Below, piece by piece: positions 17,653 to 26,872 of a stretch of DNA of 64,000 nt. The notes beneath the pieces are model-generated. The model was not told the origin of the DNA and made no database searches. It saw nothing but the letters and a program-made list of their open reading frames with translations. The stretch's first letter is position 1, and every line of letters begins with the position of its first letter. Origin of the DNA: Planctomycetales bacterium (lineage in GTDB: Bacteria; Planctomycetota; Planctomycetia; Planctomycetales; Planctomycetaceae); assembly GCA_028285345.1 (NCBI GenBank), contig JANQPT010000061.1, positions 1 to 64,000 of the forward strand. The letters are read 5' to 3'. Both the position numbers and the translations under genes were made by a program.

Positions 17653-18669
17653 GTGTCCGCAATCGTGGCCCGCTGTCCCAAGTGCAATAAGAAATACCAG
17701 CTCAAAGATTCCAAGCTTGTTGGAAAAAAGATCAAATGCCAAAAATGCGCGACGCCGTTCCGCATCAAGGCCCCTTCCATGAAGTCCATGGAAGTCGTCG
17801 AATTGATCAACGAAGAAAACCAATCTGCCGAGGATGAGTTCGACGACTTCACTGACTTCGACGATTTTACTGACGACTATGCGGCGGGGGGCGATGATTT
17901 TGACTCGCCCGCAGAATATGCCGAGCCGATGGGATTGCCGGCCGGGGGCCGCAAGCTGAAGAAAGGTAAGAAGAAGAACAAGTCCGTCGCTCAACCGGCC
18001 AGGTCGAAGAAGCGGGAGGCGGAAGAAGAAAAGTCCAAGACAGTCCCGATTGTCATCGCGGTTGTGGGAAGTGTGTTGGCGATCGGCATGATTACCGTGG
18101 TCGTCATTTTCGGACCGACCTTGATGAACCGGGCAGCCGAAGGCCCGTCGGCGTCGATCCCCGAGGAATTCGCCTCCTACGACGGCGCGGACCACACTTT
18201 GAAGTTTGAGTATCCCGCGGATTGGGAAATGGACAAGGGGGGAGGGACAATGGGCTTTCCCGCTTGGGCGAAAATGGAGGGGACTGGAGCCAGTATCGAC
18301 ATTCAAGAAGTGAACATTGCCTCAGGCGGCGGTAGTCCGGTTGCGTACGACGATCTGGGCAACAAACTCCCCCCGGAACTGCAGCCGGTCCACGGCGCTC
18401 ATCGGCGCGGACTCCAAAAACTCGAGATGGTCAATAGCGAGTATAGTGAGACTCCACCGGAGGAGATCGTCACCGGTCTCGGCGAGGCGCGGATCTCGGA
18501 ATTCAAAAACCCCGGCACGTTCAGTACTGAGTACGGGTTGCGAGCGACGCTGATGAGTTCGCGCCGCACCTACGAGGTCATGTGCCGCTGTAAACAGAGC
18601 CAGCTCGAAGATTTCAAACCTGTGTTTCGACGCATCATCGAGTCGATCGGTTCGGGAAAACGGATGTGA
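17653..18669 (+). CDS. Zinc-ribbon (MJ0042-type) single-pass membrane protein
   Basis: A 338-residue protein of unknown function with planctomycete architecture. The N-terminus is a zinc ribbon (CPKC at about residue 8 and CQKC near residue 29, the MJ0042-type motif). A highly acidic stretch (DEFDDFTDFDDFTDDY) and a Lys-rich stretch follow. One transmembrane helix (about 132-157, IVIAVVGSVLAIGMITVVVI) separates these from an outer domain of about 175 residues containing FEYPADWEMDKG, similar to PsbP/MOG1-like folds. GTG 17653 is preceded by GAGG 7 bases upstream. A second protein of the same plan is at 37675-38601, so these form a small paralogous family here. Confidence 0.8.
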   Translation: MSAIVARCPKCNKKYQLKDSKLVGKKIKCQKCATPFRIKAPSMKSMEVVELINEENQSAEDEFDDFTDFDDFTDDYAAGGDDFDSPAEYAEPMGLPAGGRKLKKGKKKNKSVAQPARSKKREAEEEKSKTVPIVIAVVGSVLAIGMITVVVIFGPTLMNRAAEGPSASIPEEFASYDGADHTLKFEYPADWEMDKGGGTMGFPAWAKMEGTGASIDIQEVNIASGGGSPVAYDDLGNKLPPELQPVHGAHRRGLQKLEMVNSEYSETPPEEIVTGLGEARISEFKNPGTFSTEYGLRATLMSSRRTYEVMCRCKQSQLEDFKPVFRRIIESIGSGKRM

Positions 18670-18729
18670 GACAGCGCCGATTGCGCACCACTCTTTGCGC
18701 GGCAGTTGGAGTTTCGGAGGTTCTGATTG

Positions 18730-21700
18730 ATGCAACGACCGCGGCTGGGATGTCGGATCATCGTACTCACGCTCGTTGTCCTCACTCTGAGTCTTGAGCA
18801 GCTCATTGCCGACACGCCTGCCGATCGCTTTGACTATGTCCCGCCGACAGTCAACGTACCGGATGGGTTCTCCGTGCAACTCGTCGCGGCGCCGCCGTTA
18901 TTGCAGCACCCGATGATGGGCTGTTTTGACGATCGCGGCCGTCTATTCATCGCTGAGGCGGCGGGAGTCAATCTGCGCAGTCCGGATTTGGACAAACAAC
19001 TGCCGAACTCGATCTTGATGCTGGAGGATCTGGACGGCGACGGCTATTTCGACAGCACGCACATCTTTGCCGACAAAATGACCAACCCCAACGGCGTGCA
19101 GTGGCATGACGGCGCACTTTATGTCGCCTCGCCGCCGCATATTTGGCGGCTGCGGGATACCCGCGGCGACGGGTTTGCGAATGAACGCGTGCCGATTGTC
19201 AGCGGATTCAAATACAGCGGAATTGCCAACAGCCTGCATGGACCGGTCTTCGCACCGGATGGGCGGTTGTATTGGATGCAGGGCATCGGCGGACGCGGCG
19301 GAAACGTGGTTGACGTGCATGGAACGTCTGTCGCCCCGGAGAGTTGGCCCGGCATTTTCTCGTGCCGTCCCGACGGTAGCGACGTTCGCAAGCATCTCAA
19401 CGGCGGCATGGACAACCCGGTCGAAGTGGCCTTCACACCCGAAAGCCAAATGCTGGGTACCGTCAATCTGATCGGCGCGCGGCCGCGCAACGACGCGGTT
19501 GTGCATTGGCAGTGGGGCGGCGTCTATCCCCGGCATGACCGCATCGAGTCGCAAACGCGATTCGCCCGCACCGGCGGACTGCTGCCAACGACCGTCGACT
19601 TCGGCCACGTCGCTGTCTCCGGTCTATTGCACACGCGGTCGCACAACTGGGGGCCGGAATACCAGGGAAAGTTGTTTGTCACAGAATTCAACACTCACCG
19701 CGTGCGCCGCGTCGCACTCAGCCGGCAGGGATCGACTTATCGCGGTGAGATACACGAGTTCCTGCATTCTCCGAATACGGACACGCACTTTACCGACGTG
19801 ATTGAAGACGCCGACGGCAGTCTGCTAGTGATCGACACCGGCGGCTGGTTCCGTAACGGCTGTCCGGTCTCGCAGGTTGCCAAGCCGAACATTAGAGGTG
19901 CAATCTACCGCATTCGCAAAGACGGCGTGAGATCACCGCCAGATTCGCGCGGGTTGAGCCTCGCCTGGAACGATATGCCGGTCGAGGAATTGATCGATCT
20001 GCTTGACGATGAGCGATTTGCCGTCGTGGACCGGGCAATCGAACAACTCGCCAAACGCGGCGATGCCACCGTCACTCAACTCAGCGATGTCCTGGGTTCG
20101 CAGCGGTCACCGACCGTTCGGCGAAACGTGATTTGGGCGCTGTGCCGCATGCGAAGCACCACATCGCAGGCTGCAATTCGCACGGCACTACGTGACGGCG
20201 ATCCGACCGTCCGTGAGGCGGCGGCGCACGCTGTTTTCGAGAATCGTGACCGACAGGCGGTGGCGGAACTGATTGCATTGCTGGATGACCCGCACCCGGC
20301 GGTGCGGCGCGAAGCCGCCACGGCGCTGGGAGTCTTAGCAGATCCCGCCGCAGTCCCACACTTGCTGAACGCCGTCAATTCAAGTCTCGACCGGCAATTG
20401 GAACACGCGTTGATTTACGCGCTGATCGAGATCAATGATCGCGACGCAACGCTGCTCGGCCTCAAATCCTCTTCCCCGGAAGTCCGACGTGCCGCACTGA
20501 TTGCACTCGACCAAATGCCGGCCGGCAATCTCTCACGTGAGATCGTCACCCCGCTGCTCGACACCGATCATCCGCGATTGCAGCACGCGGTCTTGGAGAT
20601 TATCACCCGTCACAAAGACTGGGCCGGCGATGTGATTGGCCTCTTGCGGAACTGGCTTGATGATGCCCCCATCACACCGCAGCGGATCTCGGCACTGCGT
20701 AGTGCACTCAATGCATTCCAATCCGACCCGCAAATTCAACAACTGGTCGCGGAAACGCTCGCTGACAATGCGACCGCCGTCGAAACCCGAATGATGCTTC
20801 TGGATGTGATTGGCAGCTGTTCCAAGAATGAGTTGCCCGCTGCGTGGGCCGCGCAACTAGGCCACAGCCTCGATGCGGAGGAGGAACGGGAAACTGCTGC
20901 GTCAGTCGCTGCCGTGACGAGTCTGGGAACGGGGCAGTTCAACGGCCAATTGACGAGTATTGCAACGGACGATCGACGGTCGCCACAAGTGCGCGTCGCC
21001 GCTGCCGCAGTGGTTGCGGGTGCCGAGAAACATCTCAATGCAGAGGTGTTTGCGCTGCTTGTCGAACAATTTCACGAAGACGTTGATCCCGTCCAGCGAC
21101 TCTCCGCAGCGGGTGCGCTTGCCGGTGCGAAGTTGACCGACAGCCAACGCGATCAATTGGTCGCCGCACTGGCCGATGCCGGTCCGTTGGAACTGCCGAC
21201 ATTGATCGCTGCGTTCGGAAAAGAGAAGGACGCCGAATTCGGGCAGCGGCTTGTTTCCGCGCTGGCGGCCTCACCAGGAATGATGTCGCTCACCGCGGCG
21301 CAGCTCAACGGATTGTTGGAACATTTCCCCGATTCAGTCAAATCGGCCGCGAAGCCGCTGCTGGAGCAACTCAACCCGGACGCCGCCGCGCAGGCCAAGC
21401 GGCTGCATCAGTTGGGAAGAGTGCTTCAAGGCGGCGACTCCGAGCGCGGCCGGAACGTATTCTTTGGAAAGCGGGCCTCCTGCTCCGCCTGCCACCGAGT
21501 CCGCGACGAAGGAGGGCTGGTCGGCCCGGATCTTTCGACCATCGGATCGAGCCGGACCAAACGCGACTTGTTGGAATCGATCGTCTTTCCCAACCTCTCC
21601 TTTGCGCAAGGCTATGAAACGTATCTGGTGGAGACCAAAGCGGGAAAAACGTTTTCAGGCGTGCTCTCCCGCCGCTCCGCCGACGCTGTGCACTTGCGCA

Positions 21701-21858
21701 CGGCCGAGCGCAAAGACCTCCGCTTCCCACGCGATCAGGTCGAAGAAATCATCGTCAGCGGAACATCGTTGATGCCGCAAGGCCTCGATCGCACACTCAA
21801 GCCTGAAGAGTTGCGGGACTTGTTGGCCTATTTGGCGAGCTTGCGCGCGGACCAGTAG
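18730..21858 (+). CDS. PVC-type membrane-bound dehydrogenase propeller / HEAT / cytochrome c protein
   Basis: A secreted 1042-residue protein. After a signal peptide (about 1-28) comes a beta-propeller of the planctomycete dehydrogenase type, starting VPDGFSVQLVAAPP and containing DLDGDGYFDSTHIFADKM (about 40-390). HEAT-like repeats with many A-V-R-R-E-A-A segments span about 410-850. A C-terminal planctomycete-type haem-binding cytochrome c domain has SCSACHRV (Cys918, Cys921, His922), VGPDLSTIG and the distal stretch TSLMPQGLD. All expected haem ligands are visible. It probably oxidises a sugar or alcohol in the periplasm or paryphoplasm and passes electrons to the haem; the substrate is unknown. 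GGAGG lies 9 bases before ATG 18730, with an in-frame TTG just upstream. Confidence 0.92.
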   Translation: MQRPRLGCRIIVLTLVVLTLSLEQLIADTPADRFDYVPPTVNVPDGFSVQLVAAPPLLQHPMMGCFDDRGRLFIAEAAGVNLRSPDLDKQLPNSILMLEDLDGDGYFDSTHIFADKMTNPNGVQWHDGALYVASPPHIWRLRDTRGDGFANERVPIVSGFKYSGIANSLHGPVFAPDGRLYWMQGIGGRGGNVVDVHGTSVAPESWPGIFSCRPDGSDVRKHLNGGMDNPVEVAFTPESQMLGTVNLIGARPRNDAVVHWQWGGVYPRHDRIESQTRFARTGGLLPTTVDFGHVAVSGLLHTRSHNWGPEYQGKLFVTEFNTHRVRRVALSRQGSTYRGEIHEFLHSPNTDTHFTDVIEDADGSLLVIDTGGWFRNGCPVSQVAKPNIRGAIYRIRKDGVRSPPDSRGLSLAWNDMPVEELIDLLDDERFAVVDRAIEQLAKRGDATVTQLSDVLGSQRSPTVRRNVIWALCRMRSTTSQAAIRTALRDGDPTVREAAAHAVFENRDRQAVAELIALLDDPHPAVRREAATALGVLADPAAVPHLLNAVNSSLDRQLEHALIYALIEINDRDATLLGLKSSSPEVRRAALIALDQMPAGNLSREIVTPLLDTDHPRLQHAVLEIITRHKDWAGDVIGLLRNWLDDAPITPQRISALRSALNAFQSDPQIQQLVAETLADNATAVETRMMLLDVIGSCSKNELPAAWAAQLGHSLDAEEERETAASVAAVTSLGTGQFNGQLTSIATDDRRSPQVRVAAAAVVAGAEKHLNAEVFALLVEQFHEDVDPVQRLSAAGALAGAKLTDSQRDQLVAALADAGPLELPTLIAAFGKEKDAEFGQRLVSALAASPGMMSLTAAQLNGLLEHFPDSVKSAAKPLLEQLNPDAAAQAKRLHQLGRVLQGGDSERGRNVFFGKRASCSACHRVRDEGGLVGPDLSTIGSSRTKRDLLESIVFPNLSFAQGYETYLVETKAGKTFSGVLSRRSADAVHLRTAERKDLRFPRDQVEEIIVSGTSLMPQGLDRTLKPEELRDLLAYLASLRADQ

Positions 21859-21907
21859 TCAGATTCAGTACCGACAATTGCCCACTCCATAGACGAAAGC
21901 GACCTCG

Positions 21908-23524
21908 ATGCGACGACAACTGTGCGTGTTATTGCTGCTGTGCTTACCGTATTCGCTAACGGCGGCTGAGATTCGTGACTCCGTCGACGCTGAGACTGGC
22001 TGGCGGGTGTATACCGCGCAGGCGGGGCGGACGACGATGCGTGTTGTCCCCGCCGCCGGGTTCAACGTCTACTCGATCGAACATGCCGGGCGGGAACTGC
22101 TCAAGATTCCTAAAAAACTTTCCGAGTTGCCCGGCTTCATGTACGGCACTCCCCTGCTCTACCCTTCGCCAAACCGGGTCCGCGACGCGCAGTTCACCTT
22201 CAGCGGCCGTAAATACAAATTCGAAGCCAACAACGATGCGCACTTTCTGCACGGACTGGTGCACAACGTTCCCTGGAGGGTCACTGGCACGCGCGTCGAG
22301 CCGCATCAGGCGGCGATCGATGCAGAATTGGAATTCGCGGCGGGAACCGAGATCTTCAAACTGTTTCCCCATGAACACACACTGCGCGTGACTGTGACCG
22401 TGACGGACGGAGCGGTGCGTTGGGATTACACTGTCGAAAACCCCACCGGCCAAGCCCCTGTCCCGTTCGGATTTGCGCTGCATCCCTGGTTTCTATATCA
22501 GGGGGAGCGGAAAGACACGTTCTTGACGATTCCCGCCACTCACTGGATGGAGGCGAAAGAGCTCTTGCCGACCGGGAAACTGGTCGAACTGGCGGGAACG
22601 AAGTTTGACGCCCGCAAGCCCAAATCGCTGGCCGGTTTTGTGATCGACGATGTCTACTTCGGGATGCGGCCGGACGCACCGACGGTGATCGATTTTCGCG
22701 ACCGCCGCGTGAAGATTTCGCTGGCCGCCAGTGCGGACTTCACGCATCTCGTGGTCTACACACCCGAAAACGAAGACTGGTTCTGCGTCGAAAACCAAAC
22801 CTGCTCCACCGACGCACACAATCTTCATAGGCGGGGGCTTAACAAGGAATCCAACCTACTGATCGTCCCCCCCGGTAAGTCGCATAGCGGGCACGCGGAG
22901 TTTCGATTTGAGGACGGACGCAAGCACAAATTCTCCAAATGGGAACCGTATATTCAGAAGTTTGAAGAACAGGACCGCCGGCGGCCCCCGGCGAAGGGCG
23001 GCACGGTCTTCGTCGGCAGTTCCAGCATCTTGTTCTGGGACCTGCCCAAATATTTTCCCAACCGTATGCTGATCAACCGTGGCTTCGGCGGATCGGTGAT
23101 GCTCGAAAGTCTGTACTTCGCCGATCGCATCGTGCTGCCCTACGCGCCGCGAACGATTGTGGTCTACGCGGGCGACAACGATATCTCTCGTGACCAAACC
23201 GCCGAAACGGTCGCCGACGACTTCCGCCGTTTCGCCGCCAAGGTGCACGCGCAATTGCCGGAGACGCGCATCATCTATATTGCGATTAAGCCCAGCCTGA
23301 AACGATGGACGTTGTATCCGGAGATGGCCCGCGCGAATGATTTGATTGCGAAGATGGCCGACGGAGACGAAAGAATTGTCTTCGCGGACATCGCCACGCC
23401 AATGCTCGGCGACGACGGCAAACCGAAGCCGGAACTGTTCATCAAAGACGGCCTGCACCTCAGCGACGCCGGGTACCGGCTGTGGGCATCGATCATTGAT
23501 CCGCTGCTGGGTGAGACGAAGTGA
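21908..23524 (+). CDS. Secreted fusion: aldose 1-epimerase-like domain + SGNH/GDSL hydrolase
   Basis: A 538-residue exported protein with two enzyme-like halves. Signal peptide about 1-20. Residues about 25-335 resemble the mutarotase (aldose 1-epimerase) superfamily, with HGLVHNVPW (about 115-123), FGFALHPWF (His192) and a late SFxVEN-like FCVENQTC. Residues about 360-535 are an SGNH esterase: block I VFVGSSSI (Ser 371-373), block II GFGGS (392-396), block III YAGDND (about 421-425) and block V DGLHLSDAGY. All four blocks are present, so activity is plausible. A joined epimerase-esterase suggests processing of acylated sugars, an inference from architecture. It begins 49 bases after the haem protein and may be co-transcribed. 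Confidence 0.85.
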   Translation: MRRQLCVLLLLCLPYSLTAAEIRDSVDAETGWRVYTAQAGRTTMRVVPAAGFNVYSIEHAGRELLKIPKKLSELPGFMYGTPLLYPSPNRVRDAQFTFSGRKYKFEANNDAHFLHGLVHNVPWRVTGTRVEPHQAAIDAELEFAAGTEIFKLFPHEHTLRVTVTVTDGAVRWDYTVENPTGQAPVPFGFALHPWFLYQGERKDTFLTIPATHWMEAKELLPTGKLVELAGTKFDARKPKSLAGFVIDDVYFGMRPDAPTVIDFRDRRVKISLAASADFTHLVVYTPENEDWFCVENQTCSTDAHNLHRRGLNKESNLLIVPPGKSHSGHAEFRFEDGRKHKFSKWEPYIQKFEEQDRRRPPAKGGTVFVGSSSILFWDLPKYFPNRMLINRGFGGSVMLESLYFADRIVLPYAPRTIVVYAGDNDISRDQTAETVADDFRRFAAKVHAQLPETRIIYIAIKPSLKRWTLYPEMARANDLIAKMADGDERIVFADIATPMLGDDGKPKPELFIKDGLHLSDAGYRLWASIIDPLLGETK

Positions 23525-23540
23525 GGACTCGTTTAAGAAA

Positions 23541-23707
23541 ACCACGGAGGCACGGAGACACGGAGAATAAATCCGAAGCACGAAATCCGAAATCCTAAAC
23601 AAATTCAAAATCCTAATGACAAAAACATTTTGAATTTTGGTCATTTGAATTTGTTTCGAGTTTCGTGCTTCGGATTTCGGATTTCTCAATCTCCGTGTCT
23701 CCGTGGT
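23541..23707. repeat. Long imperfect inverted repeat of mosaic short motifs
   Basis: A palindromic stretch: ACCACGGAGG and CACGGAGACACGGAG on the left mirror CTCCGTGTCTCCGTGGT on the right; AAATCCGAAGCACGAAA mirrors TTTCGTGCTTCGGATTT; AACAAATTCAAAAT mirrors ATTTGAATTTGTTT. It lies between the epimerase-esterase and the YbaK gene and would fold into a long hairpin. It is AT-rich compared with its neighbours. Open frames through it are repeat translations, not genes. Confidence 0.8.
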
Positions 23708-23742
23708 TAGTATTTCTACCGTGCACTTCCAGAGTGCCCTCC

Positions 23743-24225
23743 ATGACAGACATAGCGATCCTTGACAATATCCGCCGGCTGTTGATCAGCGAAGGTGTCG
23801 ACTTTCGCGAGGTGCGGCATTCTCCCACGTATACGTCGGAGGAATCGGCGCAGGCGCGAGGGGAGGATATCCGCATCGGCGGCAAGGCGCTGTTGCTCAA
23901 GGTCGGCGATGGTTTTCGGCTGTTTGTCTTGCCGGCGAACTGCAAGGCGGACTCGGCTGCGATCCGGAGCGAGTTGGGAGTCCGCAAGACTCGTTTCGCG
24001 GATCGAGATGAATTGCGGGAACTGACCGGCCTGGTGCCTGGCAGCGTGCCGCCGTTTGGGCGGCCAATTCTGCCGTTCGACCTCTGTGTCGATGCGGGCA
24101 TTGAGCAAAACGAAAAGATCGCCTTCAACGCCGGATCGCTGACCGACTCGATCATCATGCCCGCTGCCGACTACCTGCGGATTGCTCAGCCGGCGAAGGT
24201 GTTTGCGTTTGCGGTGGAGGGTTAG
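23743..24225 (+). CDS. YbaK/ProX-like aminoacyl-tRNA deacylase domain protein
   Basis: A 160-residue protein of the YbaK/EbsC/ProX superfamily, which hydrolyses mis-acylated tRNAs such as Cys-tRNA-Pro or Ala-tRNA-Pro. The sequence shows LLISEGVDFREVRHSPTYTSEESAQARG at the start, the conserved lysine in IRIGGKALLLKVGDGF, RFADRDELRELTGLVPGSVPPFG with the family's G-x-x-P-P-x-G turn, and NAGSLTDSIIMPAADYL near the end. ATG 23743 follows the inverted repeat by 35 bases. The next gene starts 8 bases after its stop, so the two probably form an operon, although the neighbour is a secreted protein of unrelated function. Confidence 0.85.
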   Translation: MTDIAILDNIRRLLISEGVDFREVRHSPTYTSEESAQARGEDIRIGGKALLLKVGDGFRLFVLPANCKADSAAIRSELGVRKTRFADRDELRELTGLVPGSVPPFGRPILPFDLCVDAGIEQNEKIAFNAGSLTDSIIMPAADYLRIAQPAKVFAFAVEG

Positions 24226-24232
24226 AATTGTG

Positions 24233-25972
24233 ATGCGCACTCTCGTTCTATTGTGCGGCTTAGGTGTCGTCCTGCTGTCGGCACACTGCCTCGTCGCTGC
24301 GGAGCCGGTGACCTTTTTTGATTCCGCCGGCAAACCTCGCGCCAGCCGCCTTTTCCGGCACCAATATACGATTCGCGATCCCGACTTCTGCGGGGCGCAG
24401 GTTTGTGTCGATTTCGACAATGACGGGCGGCGGGAACTGATGTTTGCCTCGCGGACGACGGGGGAACTACAGCAACTGAATGCTGCCGACGGCACGATTC
24501 GCTGGCGGAAGAAACTGCCCGGACAGCAGCAGTCGGTGACCGTGTTCGACCTCGACGGCGATGGACGATTTGAAATCTTGTATACCGTCTCCTCGCCGGG
24601 GCACTTGTATCTGTTGAGCGATCGCGGCGAACTGCTCAACACTTTCGATTCGGGAGATCACAAACTCGGCAACTCCGCTGTGATTCTCGACACAGACGGC
24701 GACGGCCGGTTGGAAGGGTTCTTTGGTTCACGGTCCAGAACTCTGTTCCGCATCGATTTGACTGCGTTTGCCCCGCTCGCGAAGCGTTCCGGCTGGGTGC
24801 AGTGCGGCTGTTACACGTCGGCGATGGATGTCGATCGGGATGGACGCTGGGACTTGTTTGCCGGCAGTGGCGACGATCACTCGGCTAAGGGAGTCCTACA
24901 CCGCCTTGATCCGGCGAACCTGGAGTCGGTTTGGAGTTACTCCACAAACGACAACGCCTCCAGCGCCGACGCGGTTTTAGCCGACATTGACGGAGACGGC
25001 GCCGTCGAGATCGTCAAGTCGGTCGACAACTACAAAGGGGACGATGCGCACGATGCGGTGTATGCGTTTGAGACCGACGGCACTTTAATGTGGAAGGTGC
25101 CCGGACTGAGCGGCGAAGATTCGCCCAACGTCGCCGACTTGGACTGCGACGGGGTCGTCGAGATCATCGGCATGACCTTCGGCGGCGAGGTCTATTGCAT
25201 CGATCCTAGCGGCGGCATCCGCTGGCGGCGCGATGTGCGACCGGAGCTGGACAACGGCCAGCACATGTATATGACGCCGATTCTGTGCGACCTCAATGGG
25301 GATCGCGAATTGGAAATCCTGGCGATGACGAACGGACAGTATTCTGCTGAGCCGGGATTGAAACCCAATGCAAAGTTATTTGCGCTCAATGCGCGCGGCG
25401 AGGTGCTGGATGAATTTGATCTGGGCGAGTCACGGTACTGGGGACATGCATTTGTGTGCAACGTCGACGCCGATCCTCAATTGGAACTCGTGGTTTCCGG
25501 TTCGGGCGGCCTGGATGTCATCAAGACGGGCGGCTGGGGCCCGGCGACCGAGCACTTTCAACGGCGGCGGAGTTATCAGCGGTTGAATGTGTGGCCCTGG
25601 GCGTACGAGGATTCTTACTTTCAGTATCGCGGCGAAAAGCAGAACGTCGTCCCTCGTACTGACAACTTGGTGCTTCGCCGTGAATCGGGCCGGTATGTGG
25701 CTCGGGGAACCTTCACGACAGAGCTGTTGACCCTGCCGCCGGGCTGCGAGTTTCAAGAACTGGACATACAAGCCGACATCCCCGACGGAACGAGTCTGAC
25801 AGTCGACATCTTGGATGCCAAGAGCCGACCGCTGGGCAAGAGGCTCTCCCCGGAAGGACCGATCCGCGTTGAGCAGCCGGTGCAGTTGCAGTTTGAACTC
25901 AAATCAAGCCGCAAGGATTCGACGCCGGTGCTCGATTCGTATCGGCTTCAATTCGGTCGCAAATCGACGTAA
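24233..25972 (+). CDS. Secreted FG-GAP/VCBS-repeat protein (PQQ-like beta-propeller)
   Basis: A 579-residue exported protein with a cleavable signal peptide (about 1-22). The body is a propeller built from repeats with calcium-binding-like D-x-D-G-D motifs: VDFDNDGRRELMF, FDLDGDGRFEILY, LDTDGDGRLEGFF, MDVDRDGRWDLFAG, ADIDGDGAVEIVKS, ADLDCDGVVEIIGM and CDLNGDRELEILAM. At least seven blades can be counted. A C-terminal beta-rich tail of about 110 residues follows. No catalytic residues are recognisable; a role in adhesion or carbohydrate binding outside the cell is typical of such proteins but not shown. ATG 24233 is 8 bases after the YbaK stop; GTG 24230 is an alternative. Confidence 0.8.
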   Translation: MRTLVLLCGLGVVLLSAHCLVAAEPVTFFDSAGKPRASRLFRHQYTIRDPDFCGAQVCVDFDNDGRRELMFASRTTGELQQLNAADGTIRWRKKLPGQQQSVTVFDLDGDGRFEILYTVSSPGHLYLLSDRGELLNTFDSGDHKLGNSAVILDTDGDGRLEGFFGSRSRTLFRIDLTAFAPLAKRSGWVQCGCYTSAMDVDRDGRWDLFAGSGDDHSAKGVLHRLDPANLESVWSYSTNDNASSADAVLADIDGDGAVEIVKSVDNYKGDDAHDAVYAFETDGTLMWKVPGLSGEDSPNVADLDCDGVVEIIGMTFGGEVYCIDPSGGIRWRRDVRPELDNGQHMYMTPILCDLNGDRELEILAMTNGQYSAEPGLKPNAKLFALNARGEVLDEFDLGESRYWGHAFVCNVDADPQLELVVSGSGGLDVIKTGGWGPATEHFQRRRSYQRLNVWPWAYEDSYFQYRGEKQNVVPRTDNLVLRRESGRYVARGTFTTELLTLPPGCEFQELDIQADIPDGTSLTVDILDAKSRPLGKRLSPEGPIRVEQPVQLQFELKSSRKDSTPVLDSYRLQFGRKST

Positions 25973-26047
25973 GCCGATGCGCCGTTTGTCCGGTAACCGC
26001 TTCGAAGTCCGTTCCGAAGAGTTGTCCGACGTTGCTGTTATTAAAAA

Positions 26048-26099
26048 CAGCCGCGCGGCGGGGGGATGGGGAGAGTCACTGAAATCCACCGCGCGGCTG
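26048..26099 (-). terminator. Hairpin terminator, minus strand
   Basis: CAGCCGCGCGG (26048-26058) is perfectly complementary to 26089-26099. On the minus strand the stem is followed by GTTTTTAATAAC, a T-rich tail, so it would end transcription of the lipoprotein gene at 26212-26712. It may also slow transcription arriving from the plus-strand gene ending at 25972. Confidence 0.7.
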
Positions 26100-26211
26100 A
26101 GATGGCTTGAACCATCTTCAAAACCCGGTTGCGCCTGCTTGGGAGACTTGCATACAAGTGTCGGCGCGACGCGTCAGAGGGTTTTGAAACGACTTGTAGG
26201 GAATATGGGGG

Positions 26212-26712
26212 CTATTTTTTGGTGACAAGTTCGTAGTCGAACTGGTTGTCGCCCTCTTCGTGAACCTCCGCTTTGAGCCTCTTTCCCCGTTGGTAAATCG
26301 TGGGGATGTCGACGACGTGCACTTTGGGGACGGCAGTTTTGTCATCCCCTCGTTTTGACTCAAACTCCGCAAGATCAATCTGTTCGGGCCGGATGTGAAC
26401 CGTGTTTTCCCCCACGACGGGTCCGTGGTCGCCGCCGATTTCATAGAAGCCATCCTCGATGATTGCCGTGGCTTTGACGATGACATCCGCGTTGTTATTG
26501 ACGAATATGATCCGCGCTTGGGATACGGGTTGGCCGTCGAGCGTCACATTGCCCTGGACGGCAACCCGCGGTCCCGCTTCAGGACCGCGTCCGCCGCAAC
26601 CCGCGCAGCACAACAACATCAGGCCGGCGAGACGCGCGAGGGGAGCGACATGCGTTCCTCTTTGGCGGCGCCGAACGGCTCCTGTCTCGGGTTTTCTAAA
26701 TAGTAATCTCAT
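26212..26712 (-). CDS. Putative lipoprotein with carboxypeptidase-regulatory-like domain
   Basis: A 166-residue putative lipoprotein of a type frequent in planctomycetes. An Arg-rich N-terminus and hydrophobic stretch end in LLCCAGCGG, a lipobox (lipidated Cys in CAGC). The mature part starts with VQGNVTLDGQPVSQARIIFV, the pattern of transthyretin-like/carboxypeptidase regulatory domains that form small surface beta-sandwiches. ATG 26712 has GGAGAG 4-6 bases upstream, better than the TTG at 26724. It follows the DUF1559 gene on the same strand after about 160 bases; this pairing is common in the phylum. Function unknown. Confidence 0.75.
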   Translation of the reverse strand: MRLLFRKPETGAVRRRQRGTHVAPLARLAGLMLLCCAGCGGRGPEAGPRVAVQGNVTLDGQPVSQARIIFVNNNADVIVKATAIIEDGFYEIGGDHGPVVGENTVHIRPEQIDLAEFESKRGDDKTAVPKVHVVDIPTIYQRGKRLKAEVHEEGDNQFDYELVTKK

Positions 26713-26872
26713 GTTGCTCTCCAATGCTCAGCCGCTTTGAGGGACTGTTTCCGGCTGGCACCATTTTCTTCGCGCACAGTCAGCGCGGTGAGCCAACGGC
26801 TCGCGATATTGAAATACCGGTGACGCGAGTGTTCGGACGCATGCGACCTACCGACTCCACCGGATCCAGTGA

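Noticed and set aside
17587-18306. Open frame antisense to the zinc-ribbon protein
   Set aside because: Shadow of the plus-strand gene, which has a ribosome site, zinc motifs and a membrane helix.
22856-23689. Minus-strand open frame running through the inverted repeat
   Set aside because: Its N-terminus is a translation of the repeat and the rest is antisense to the SGNH domain.
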